Source: Blasia pusilla
Lineage: Eukaryota > Marchantiophyta > Marchantiopsida > Blasiales
Direction of reading: 5' to 3'
DNA: 64,000 bases
Assembly: GCA_050084515.1 (NCBI GenBank)
Contig: CM114273.1
Location: 9,734,001 to 9,798,000, forward strand
Shown here: in pieces, positions 56,164-64,000 of the stretch
Layout of the letters: the number at the start of each line of letters is the position of its first letter
How positions within the stretch are numbered: the first letter of the stretch is position 1
Position numbers and translations under genes: made by a program
The notes under the pieces: generated by a model
Seen by the model: the letters and a program-made list of their open reading frames with translations, nothing else
What the model was told of the DNA's origin: nothing
Databases searched by the model: none

Positions 56164-56629
56164 TTTCGTGCGAATCCACATCGTCATACAACATACATTG
56201 CTGACATAATATACTCACATACATACATAACATAGACAAGAGCATCCACAAACACAAGTGTACCACAACTGAAATCCGTGAAAGACCTATTGTCATAAAA
56301 CACGTATAGAATCACATACAATCGAGCCAAACCCACTCCACGATGGGAGAATCTAGGTCGAAGAAACACCATAGCCAAGAGCTCTACTCACTACCAAGGC
56401 TAACTCCCAACTCAACAGGCTCAACTCAAAGAACTAACTGTTCTTTGAGTGCACTCCACCTTATATCCTCCAACTTAAGAGCGGGCCCTACTGGAAAAGT
56501 CACCCTCAACTGAGTAACCCCCAACCCTATGTATGAAATCGCATCTCTACCAAGACACTGCGGCCCTATATAAGGTATGGCCTCTACTAGCACACTATAC
56601 TCTACGACATAATCCGTATGGTCATGACA
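56164..56629 (-). repeat. 3' LTR of Ty3 element G3
   Basis: On the minus strand it begins TGTCATGACCATACGG at 56629 and ends at GGATTCGCACGAAAA (56164; CACGACA in the other copies). About 466 bp. Only the ends and the last ~105 bp resemble the LTRs of G2 and G4, so G3 belongs to a diverged subfamily. Confidence 0.7.
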
Positions 56630-56631
56630 GC

Positions 56632-56750
56632 TGTCGTGCGAATCCACATCGTCATACAACATACATCGCCGACATATCATACTCACATACATACATAACA
56701 TAGACGAGAGCATCCACAAACACAAGTGTACCACAACTTGCCCCCCTAAC
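56632..56750 (-). repeat. G3 polypurine-like run and extra copy of the LTR 3' end
   Basis: The minus-strand run TTAGGGGGGC (56750-56741) is followed by AGTTGTGGTACACTTGTG...CGCACGACA (to 56632), which repeats 56275-56168, then a 2-bp spacer GC before the LTR at 56629. This is the same arrangement as in G2 and G4. Confidence 0.8.
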
Positions 56751-56916
56751 TGGCGGTTAGGTCCCTCTAACTCCCACGTAGCCCTATACATCTACTACAT
56801 GCTATACACCTTCTTGGGTGCACGAATCAGAAGGCCGGATGATAGGTTGCCCCATCGTTAGTCGCACATCTGTAATCCATATCATGCAAAGATCAAGTCA
56901 TCGACCTCTCCTAAGT

Positions 56917-57051
56917 ACATCGAGGACAAACCTACCTTCCAGTAGGAACAACATCCATACGTGGAGTCAAACACATCATGTGCCAACCCCTAGAACACCG
57001 ATAACACACCAACACACGGGCTGCATTACCAGCAGACCCACACAACATGCA
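56917..57051 (-). pseudogene. Ty3 element G3: C-terminal PHD finger
   Basis: All eight zinc ligands of a C4HC3 PHD finger are present on the minus strand: CMLC (57051-57040), CYRC after 11 residues, His in RGWHMMC, the Cys of MMC, then CPRC ending at 56917. One stop (TGG to TAG-type change before VCPRC) lies inside. PHD fingers bind histone H3 tails, so a role in choosing insertion sites or in chromatin is plausible by analogy with chromodomain integrases. Confidence 0.88.
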
Positions 57052-57884
57052 CCTCAAGCTAGCACGTATCATGGCTAAGCTTGGGTCAACAGTACCATCC
57101 ACATTTGGAAGATGACATGGCGCACAATTACGCGCATGGTCCTATCAAAAAACTCCATCACGACCCTCCAACATGAGAACTCCAGAAGCTAACACCTCGC
57201 GCACTCATAAAATAGTGCGGCCTGCCGTCACATCCAACGTTGTCGGTGCAATCTGCTGCAAAAAGACATAGTGCCCCACATGGAACCTACGAATCGATGG
57301 TCAATAACCTCCACCCATAATGGTTGCATACCGCAACGTATCCTTGTGTTGAGCAATGGCAAGATTCTCAAAGGCTCTTGGCATAACTCTCCAAAAGAGC
57401 TCTGCCCGATGAGAACACACTCTCATCCACATCTCTGGGTCATCAAGGTTCACCACCTCACTAGACTCCCGACAATTCTTTGCCGCAAGTCCGGATCTCG
57501 GCCGTATAATGTAAAAATAAGGTGAGAAGGAAGCCAAGGATGCTTGGCGATCGAACCTATACCCCATGGCTAACCATGGCAATCGAATATCCAGTCTCCA
57601 AGATGCCCCTTCAGAGGCCATACTTGGGCAATGCCCTCTTCACCGTCTGAACCACATGCTCAGCCAAACCATCCGCCTCTGGATGATCTCGAGACGTGGT
57701 CCGATGATCAATCAACGCCTTGTCACACAAGACCGAAGCTCACCCTGAAACTCAGACCTGGTTGGTCAAGACTTGGTGGTGCACCAAAATGACTAAGCAC
57801 TCTATCAAGAAACGCGCACCCTGTTCCCTCACTTGCCTTGTCGTAATGCCACCAACTCAATCCACTTGGAGAAGTGCTCCACCA
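57052..57884 (-). pseudogene. Ty3 element G3: integrase core and C-terminal region
   Basis: Frameshifted pieces give HFSKWIELVAL (about 57860), LPWLAMGYRFDRQASLASFS (57590-57530), EVVNLDDPEMWMRVCSHRAE, FENLAIAQHKDTLRYATI, and a strand-rich part (FLQQIAPTTLDVTAGRTIL) like a GPY/F-type integrase C-terminus. CAPCHLPNVDGTVDPSLAMI links to the PHD finger. Confidence 0.82.
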
Positions 57885-58862
57885 TCACCAACACATATCG
57901 ATGATGTAAATGCATACCAACGGTAACGGTCCCGCAAAGTCCACATTCCAATGGTAACCCAACCCCATAATAGGCAAGGGGTGTAACTGTGGTGTAGGGG
58001 CATTGAATGATGCCCTCACCCGGTCACAAACCATACAATGTGACACCAACTGCTGCACCTGAGTATGCATGCCACGCCACCAATACTGGCCAAGGAGTAA
58101 GCTATACGTACGCTTTACCCCAAAATGTCCCAACTCCTCATGGGCATGTCGTACAATGCGCTCTCTCTGAGCCAAATGCCGCACTACTCGTACTCTACCA
58201 TCCTCCCACACACGGAGAATATGTGTTCCCTCTAATCGATACCTCTTAGCACCTTGAAGAACACGGTCTCGCTCCTTGGCACTCACTATGCTTGGCATCC
58301 TACTGGTCCGTAGGAACTCCAACACCAACACATCATCATGAATATCACGCTGATCCGTACCGCCATCTCCAACCTTAGGATCTGAAGGCTCGCCATCTAC
58401 CCTCTGACTAGAGTAAGATGTCATGTGGTCCTCCATACTAGAGTCCACCCCTAACCAACATAAAAAGGCGGATGCATGCCAACCTGGCACTATCTCCTCA
58501 TCAACCTCGCCATGCCATCTAGCCCCAGTTGCATCCTCTTGGCTAATACATGGGTTCCTACTCAACCCATCAGCATCAAGGTTGGCAACTCCAGGTCTAT
58601 GTACCACCTGGAAGTCATACTCCTGTAAGATAAGAGCCCACCGTGCAAGCTTCCCTGTAAGCTTGTCAGACTCCATCAACCACTTGAGCGGCTGGTGATT
58701 AGTAACAAGGGTAAAGTGTGTGCCAAACAAGTAACACCTAAAGTGTGCCACAGCCCACACAACTGCCAAGCACTCTCCCTCATATGAACTACAAAGGCGA
58801 CTCATTTGCATTATTCGACCGACTTGCATAGGCCACCACAAACTCCATGTGCTCATCATCAT
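57885..58862 (-). pseudogene. Ty3 element G3: RNase H end, tether and integrase zinc finger
   Basis: A 325-codon open frame: SSYEGECLAVVWAVAHFRCY, VTNHQPLKWLMESDKLTGKL (Asp of the RNase H motif reads Asn), VHRPGVANLDADGLSRNPC, a long tether, the H2C2 finger HAHEELGHFGVKRTYS...HCMVCDRV, and the start of the core GYHWNVDFAGPLPL with the first catalytic Asp. It overlaps the preceding RT frame by a shift near 58800. Confidence 0.9.
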
Positions 58863-60016
58863 GTTGTGTCAACACCGCTCCAAGTCCCAACCTACTCCAA
58901 TCAGTGTGTAACTGAAATGGGCGCCCTCTGATAGGTCTCCTCAAGATAGGCACCGCCACCAACTGGGCCTTAAGCTCCACAAAAGCTCTCTCCTGATCAT
59001 CTCCCGAGTGCCACTCATGATCTGATTTCAAAAATTGGTTCAAAGGCTTTGCCATAGCACTAAATCCCTTCACATACCTCCGATAGTAGTTCGCAAATCC
59101 CATGAATGCCCGAACTCTACTCACATCTACCAGACGCGGAATAAGTGCAATAGCCTCCACCTTTGCTTGCTGAACTCCCAAACCACCTGGATAGATCACA
59201 TGACCCAAGTACTCAACATGCTTATGGAAGAACTTACACTTTCTTGGATGCAAACGTAGACCATGAGCTTTCAACCGCTCAAACACCATCTGCAAATGTA
59301 TCTGATGCTGCTCCACCGTGTTATTGAACACCAAGATATCATCAATATAACACCAAACAAAATCCAACCCTGCTAGGATCTTGTCCATCACTCTCTGAAA
59401 CTCGGCGGGTGCATTCTTCAACCCAAAGGGTAAGAATTTCCACTGGTACAAACAATCCTTGCCATGAGAGTTGACACCCCAAAATGTTGTCTTGGCCTTG
59501 TCACTCTCCCGAATCGACAATTGATAGTATCCTGCCCGAAGATCCAATGTACTGAAAATCTTTGCCTGTCCCACCACATCAAAGATCTCCTCAGGTGTAG
59601 GCATGGCATACCTATCGGCCTTGGTTTGCCGATTGATAGGACGGTAATCTCCACACATCCGCCTATCCGTGTAGTTGCCATGCATATCCTTTTAGCGAGC
59701 ATGACGGTGGCGATGCATACTCTCCATGCGACAACTCCACTAATCCAGCCTCCAAAAGGTCCAACGTCCTACTCTGAATCAGGTCCCTCTCCATATCACT
59801 ATATCGGTAGGGACGACGGAAGATTGGCGTATCACTAGCCAAATCAATACCAGGTCCAACCAGAGCACCCAACTCCTTCATGTTAAAGGCAAAACAACTC
59901 CTATAAGCACGTAGGAACTGTGTCAAGCGTTGTTTCTCACCTCCCGTAAGCTTGGGCCCAAGTAATGGCTCCCAAGTCTCTTCCACTCGCACACTAGAGG
60001 GAGAGGACGATGCCAT
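58789..60016 (-). pseudogene. Ty3 element G3: reverse transcriptase
   Basis: The first part (60016-59700) shows LTGGEKQRLTQFLRAYRSCF, GIDLASDTPIFRRPYRYSDM and LVELSHGEYAS, in the same frame as the methyltransferase upstream. After a shift near 59695: RRMCGDYRPINRQTKADRYA, STLDLRAGYYQLSIRESDKA, LYQWKFLPFGLKNAPAEFQR, the catalytic CYIDDILVF (intact, about 59355), VRAFMGFANYYRRYVKGFSA and the start of RNase H QLHTDWSRLGLGAVLT. This is the best preserved RT in the window. Confidence 0.95.
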
Positions 60017-60253
60017 TGGCTACTACGCAACCCCCTCACAAGATGGTACACCCTTAGCTACACCATCATCTGAGCAAATAACTCCTCCACCAGCATGAGC
60101 AACCAACTCCACATGCCCAGCCATTACATCCCATTTACTCCAAGGATGCAAAATACTACTCTCCTTGCCCCCAACCGATGCCTCTACCGTCGCGGTAGCC
60201 ATCGAGCTCATTACAAGGGATGGAAGACCCACAGACATAGTCCGAAGTCGACG
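60017..60253 (-). pseudogene. Ty3 element G3: spacer between methyltransferase and RT
   Basis: Open in the same frame as both neighbours (60238-60023; MSVGLPSLVMSSMATATVEA) apart from a TAG at each edge. Low complexity, no recognised domain. The shared frame indicates the methyltransferase was translated as part of one polyprotein with RT. Confidence 0.6.
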
Positions 60254-61234
60254 CTACTCGGCCATACCAAGACTCAAAATCCAAGTCAAACAATTCAGGT
60301 CCATGGCCTGACCCAACACATGACGTCGTGAAGCCTCAGAAATGGAAGCAACTGCTGTCACACCAGTAGCAAATCCCATCGCACGCTCTCCCTCATCAGC
60401 GTTAGGCTCCACCAACTGTCGCACATGAGAATCCCATACAAGCTCGGGACCACCTTTCCTGTATGCATGTGACGAGGGAAAACTCACAAATGTGGGTAGT
60501 GCCATCCTAGGCTGGCCCACACGGTTCACCACTGCCATGGGTGACCAATCAACAACCCTCACCACCTGAGAAAGTCGCCCTGTATCCAAGATACTATCCA
60601 CTGTAAGGCAAGGATCCCGCTGCACTGCATCATATGCTCAACGTAGAACCTCCCTAGGTACCAAGTTTGTCCACCACAAGCGTGGACGATGTGCACGCGA
60701 GCCAACTCGCGCTGCATCCAACAACACCGCTGGTCCAATCCAAGACCGCGCCTCATGAACACTCGCCATCATCCGGGTCCGAGTGTCACCCAACAATGGA
60801 ACATTCTCCAGAATGTAAGCTGGAGCACGTGCCTGATGAACTTGAAGATGTCGTAACACCCGTAACATCTCCCAAAACAATCAAGACCTAGGGTCGTGTA
60901 ATCCCTCACCACAACGAGCATGTGTATGACCCTGACATGGCCATCCAGCAATCACCAAATCCACAGGACCAACCCTCTCAAGGTCCTACGCCCCCAACAA
61001 TGCAATGTGTGACGGCAAAGCACGCTGGTAATCACGAATAGGTGATGGCGGCAACAACTCAGGATATCTCCGCATCAACTGACCAATATGTCGGGATGAG
61101 ACTCTGTGGGCCGTCTCATCTCGCTCTACATACACGTATCTCCGCACATGAATATCGGCCTTTAACACTGCAGCCAAACCAGTGCTAATCCCACCAAAGA
61201 GATCTAACACACAAATGCCCTCCGGCGGATACTG
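60254..61234 (-). pseudogene. C5 cytosine DNA methyltransferase domain inside Ty3 pol (G3)
   Basis: One reading frame of 327 codons carries the motifs in the canonical order. Motif I is VLDLFGGISTGLAAVL (about 61209). Motif II is YVYVERDETAHRV (about 61135). Motif IV is VDLVIAGWPCQGHT with the catalytic Cys codon at 60937-60935. Motif VI is YILENVPLLGD (Glu-Asn-Val at 60807-60799). Motif VIII-like AHRPRLWWTNL is about 60680. The C-terminal part is ERAMGFATGVTA...RRHVLGQAMDLN (60400-60290). Three stops, TAG 60988, TGA 60883 and TGA 60640, are each one transition from a sense codon. The enzyme would transfer a methyl group from S-adenosylmethionine to cytosine C5. The WWTNL block resembles the FWGN block of DNMT3/DRM enzymes, while PCQ is the form in most other C5 enzymes, so placement is open. 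It lies between protease and RT. Confidence 0.93.
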
Positions 61235-61568
61235 TCATACAATGGGTGTAGGTAGTATCCAAAGGGGATAACCCAACTGGACCAGAAGTAGGAGTCTGCC
61301 GTGGGGCCTCCTCTTCCTCGTGAGGTATAACAGCCTCACACCAAGCCTCCTACACTAGGCGATCAACCTCCTGCCGTAGTGCACCGCCTGAACTCCAAAG
61401 TGGCACATCCAACGATGAGGATGCCACTGCTGCAAAAATAGGGACTTCCTCTACCTCCTCATGCACAGGAGAATCCATAGTAGAAACATTACCCTCCAAA
61501 AAGTCTCCTGGCCAAGTGACTACTCCACTAAAACCAGCCACAGATGCTAACACTGTTGGGGAAGACCC
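61235..61568 (-). pseudogene. Ty3 element G3: protease-methyltransferase spacer
   Basis: 61553-61350 is open in the protease frame (MLASVAGFSGVVTWPGDFLE; acidic HEEVEEVP stretch) and continues acidic to about 61260, where a frameshift joins the methyltransferase frame. No known domain. Confidence 0.55.
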
Positions 61569-62495
61569 TCATGGTCGAGCCCCATAAATAAATCTCACAG
61601 GAACTTGGCTCATACGTCCATCCCCGGACTGCCAACCAGGTCTATAAGACGCAGTCTCAATCCAGTAATCCATCTGAAAACCCATCGGGTACAATACTGC
61701 TCCTCCAACTAGTGCATCATATGACTCGGCTGATGTGACTACCGCAGATACTCCCAACCGGGAGCTATCGGTCGCATGATCTGGTCTCAACTGTGCATAA
61801 AACTTCTCCCGTGTCATAAATTGAGACCTATCATTGGCTCCTCCAAGTGATGTTTGAATCTGGAATGGGCAAGGCTCAAGCTCTAACCTCCCAATACCCA
61901 AACCAATACATGCCGCCTTTCCCAACATCAAAGGTTGGGCACCAGAGTCTAACAAGACTCTATCTGGTCTATACACCTGTCCTGTAGGACTCACCAATCG
62001 TAATATCCCACTCCGGTTGTCCAACATACATACACCAGGTGTAAGCCTCTTACGATCAATGGCTGGTCGGGCTGGTAATGCATCCATCTTCGCCGCTACT
62101 GCCTGCCAAGTAGCACTAGTACTCAATGCTACACTTGACATAGAGGGTCGCTCCACCGCAACACCCTCATCCACCTCAACACATGTAGCAGTAACACCCT
62201 CACGTTCGCACAACGTGGCTGCTAGCTGAAATACAGGAGCTAAGTCAACTCCTAAAGCCATCAGCTCCGTGGCCGAAAACAATGGGGATCCCAACACTGA
62301 AGTTGCCATCCGCAAAACTGCACTGGATGCTGCATCCGTGTCTACTACACGCGATGTAGATGCCTCAGTCCCCACTTTCGGTTCAATAGGTTGCGTAGGA
62401 ACCATGGATGGAGTCCTAAGCACCTCAGAAAACAAGAATGACTGGGGAAGCCTAGCCTGCCTCCCAGCCTCACCCCTTTGTGGGTCCAACTCCAT
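61569..62495 (-). CDS. Ty3 element G3: gag spacer and protease, open frame
   Basis: A 308-codon open frame. The N-terminal two thirds are a Ser/Thr/Ala-rich spacer shared with G1 and G2. The C-terminal part is the retropepsin-like domain: VLLDSGAQPLMLGKAACIGL (catalytic DSGA at about 61945), then PFQIQTSLGGA and AESYDALVGGAVLYPMGF, YRPGWQSGDGR. This part of the element looks intact. Its start is really internal to the polyprotein; the ATG is only the first Met in frame. Confidence 0.85.
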   Translation of the reverse strand: MELDPQRGEAGRQARLPQSFLFSEVLRTPSMVPTQPIEPKVGTEASTSRVVDTDAASSAVLRMATSVLGSPLFSATELMALGVDLAPVFQLAATLCEREGVTATCVEVDEGVAVERPSMSSVALSTSATWQAVAAKMDALPARPAIDRKRLTPGVCMLDNRSGILRLVSPTGQVYRPDRVLLDSGAQPLMLGKAACIGLGIGRLELEPCPFQIQTSLGGANDRSQFMTREKFYAQLRPDHATDSSRLGVSAVVTSAESYDALVGGAVLYPMGFQMDYWIETASYRPGWQSGDGRMSQVPVRFIYGARP

Positions 62496-62579
62496 AGTAG
62501 CACCACGTGGCTCTGACGCTCAAGTGGCTCCTCTCGTAAGTGCAGCTGATGCCTCAACCTGTGCTGCACTCGCCATATA

Positions 62580-63705
62580 AGAGAGATTATCCCCTCCATA
62601 AGAGGTGGAGGCCTTGCTCTTGAACCTGATCTATGCCGGATACCAGCCATAGTAGCCAGCCCTGCTCCAATGCTCAATCTGGCGACCATAGCCGACTGTC
62701 GTAGTAGTAGGGGTGGCCACCGTAGGCTCTCCAACCACTGGTCCACCTCTACCACCCCTACCACCCCTACCACCTCTACCACCTCGGCCTCTCGGAGCTA
62801 CTCCACCACGGCCGCGGCTTGATCTCAACTCTGGATGAAGATCAAAGCAACGCTCTCGAGGATGACCTGGTCTCCCGCAATGATCACACTGAGTTGGGGC
62901 CGACTGAGGCCCATCCTCCAAAGTCCGTCTCCCATCCTCTTGGGGACAAAACTTCCTAACATCAAGGTGCAGGGTACGTGATGCTACATTATACGTGATG
63001 CTACATTGTAACATGTAAACGTACTCTGTGGCGCAACTCTCTGTCCAAGATCCTATACCAAAACTGGACTGCGTGAGCCTCACTCACACCCTGGGTAACT
63101 GAAATCAAGCGTCGCATACGAGTGTATGCCTCACGAAGACTCTCACCAATCTTTCGCTCAAATTCTTGAAGACTCCTCAACTTCTCTGTCTTCACTCCCT
63201 GATAGTTCTTCTTCAAACTCTTGAAGAACTCTATAACCGGGCTAAACAATGGTGGGGCACTAGTACCTCCACTAGTACCCCCACTGGTACCTCCATGGGT
63301 ACCTCCACTGGTACCCTCACTCCGGCTCGTACTCGTACCACTCAACGTCGGGCTAGCTGGCATAGTTGGAGCACTACTACCAATACCACCATGGGTGATA
63401 GACACATAGCCTGGAGACCAATATTGTCTCCACGCCTCAATCTCAGCAACATGGTCCTTCCTAAACTCATGGTAATCATCCATGGGTGATCCCTCCAAGT
63501 GCTGAAACAACCCCTTCCAAGCCAAGAAGGGTGTAAACAACGTGGCGTTCCGCAACATCTGCATATCACACCACGTATCAAACTCCTGCATGAATTCCTC
63601 CAACTCAATGGTGCCCACTGCACCCAAGTATCGTCGTGGGCCCTTCATGGCCCCATATATCCCGTCCATCTCCCAAATCAATGGAGTTGCAACACTCGAT
63701 AACAA
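62580..63705 (-). pseudogene. Ty3 element G3: gag
   Basis: 63705-63001 is open: WEMDGIYGAMKGPRRYLGAV, GTIELEEFMQEFDTWCD and FQHLEGSPMDDYHEFRKDHV (capsid-like helical region), a Gly/Thr-rich repeat (GGTSGGTSGGTS), then VIEFFKSLKKNYQGVKTEKL and ESLREAYTRMRRLISVTQG. A short duplication (ACGTGATGCTACATT twice, 62975-63010) shifts the frame. The next frame (63083-62631) holds a CCHC knuckle CDHCGRPGHPRERC, an Arg/Gly repeat (GRGGRGGRGG) and a Thr/Tyr-rich end. Confidence 0.88.
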
Positions 63706-64000
63706 CGTAGAAGACTCGGTGTTTGGAACACCCTCGTCCTCCTCTTCATCAACCGTCGGAAGTGGAAAAGGTAGCCGATACCTACATCCACTCTATGTGA
63801 AACCACCACTGTTCGCACCACGGTCCCCAACCAGACCACCCGACAGCTCCGTGATGACCAACGCCGATGCCGCACCACCACCAAATTATTACCACTAAGT
63901 AACCAAGTGACGTCGATGTCACTATACTATTCTAGCTCTACTAGCTATGGGTGTAGGCAACCTAATATATTATCACCACAAGAAGCCTCCTTACTTGCTC
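63706..64000 (-). other. 5' part of Ty3 element G3, continuing beyond the window
   Basis: The minus-strand sequence upstream of the first clear gag block is partly open (Val/Arg-rich) but has no recognised motif. The 5' LTR and primer binding site were not found and should lie beyond 64000. Confidence 0.4.

Overview
The window looks like nuclear DNA of a green plant, most simply a streptophyte alga or early land-plant-grade genome. Introns follow GT-AG. One gene encodes a thylakoid-lumen-type FKBP with a twin-arginine signal, and the mobile-element load is very high. No rRNA, tRNA, CRISPR array or prokaryotic operon structure was seen. Only two intact host genes were found, both in a 6-kb island: an FKBP-type immunophilin (22.5-25.2 kb, +, six exons) and an MGST3-type microsomal glutathione S-transferase (26.2-28.3 kb, -, five exons). 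Almost everything else is transposable-element sequence, mostly decayed.

Left block, 1-11 kb. Two divergently arranged, decayed multi-exon genes share a central intergenic region. The minus-strand gene combines a ParB-like domain with a class-beta amino DNA methyltransferase. The plus-strand gene ends in a SWIM zinc finger and is probably transposase-related. Their introns, the shared promoter region and both outer flanks are filled with arrays of one ~26-bp palindrome, tandemly repeated with periods of 64-65, 67 and 101 bp. Together they look like one large mobile element.

11-22 kb: an LTR-retroelement fragment (-), LINE copies nested in opposite orientations, an internally deleted Ty3 element (G1, +) and a Helitron helicase remnant. 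28.8-31 kb: the 3' end of a second Ty3 element (G4, -). 31-35 kb: Copia pieces and LTRs. 35-43 kb: LINEs with ~177-bp 5' monomers, an ORF1, a micro-inversion, and an LTR insertion between copies. 43.9-52 kb: a long Ty3 element (G2, +). 52.2-56.1 kb: a chromovirus with chromodomain (-). 56.2-64 kb: a third long Ty3 element (G3, -) running off the window.

The main discovery is the G1-G4 family. Its pol order is gag, protease, C5 cytosine DNA methyltransferase, RT, RNase H, integrase, PHD finger. G3 keeps all methyltransferase motifs, including the PCQ catalytic motif and ENV, interrupted only by three stop codons each one transition from a sense codon, and in the same frame as the start of RT. 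G1 and G2 keep motif I but have lost the catalytic core. Two unrelated DNA methyltransferases (one amino-type, one C5-type) and two chromatin-reader modules (PHD, chromodomain) therefore sit in four kinds of mobile element within 64 kb.
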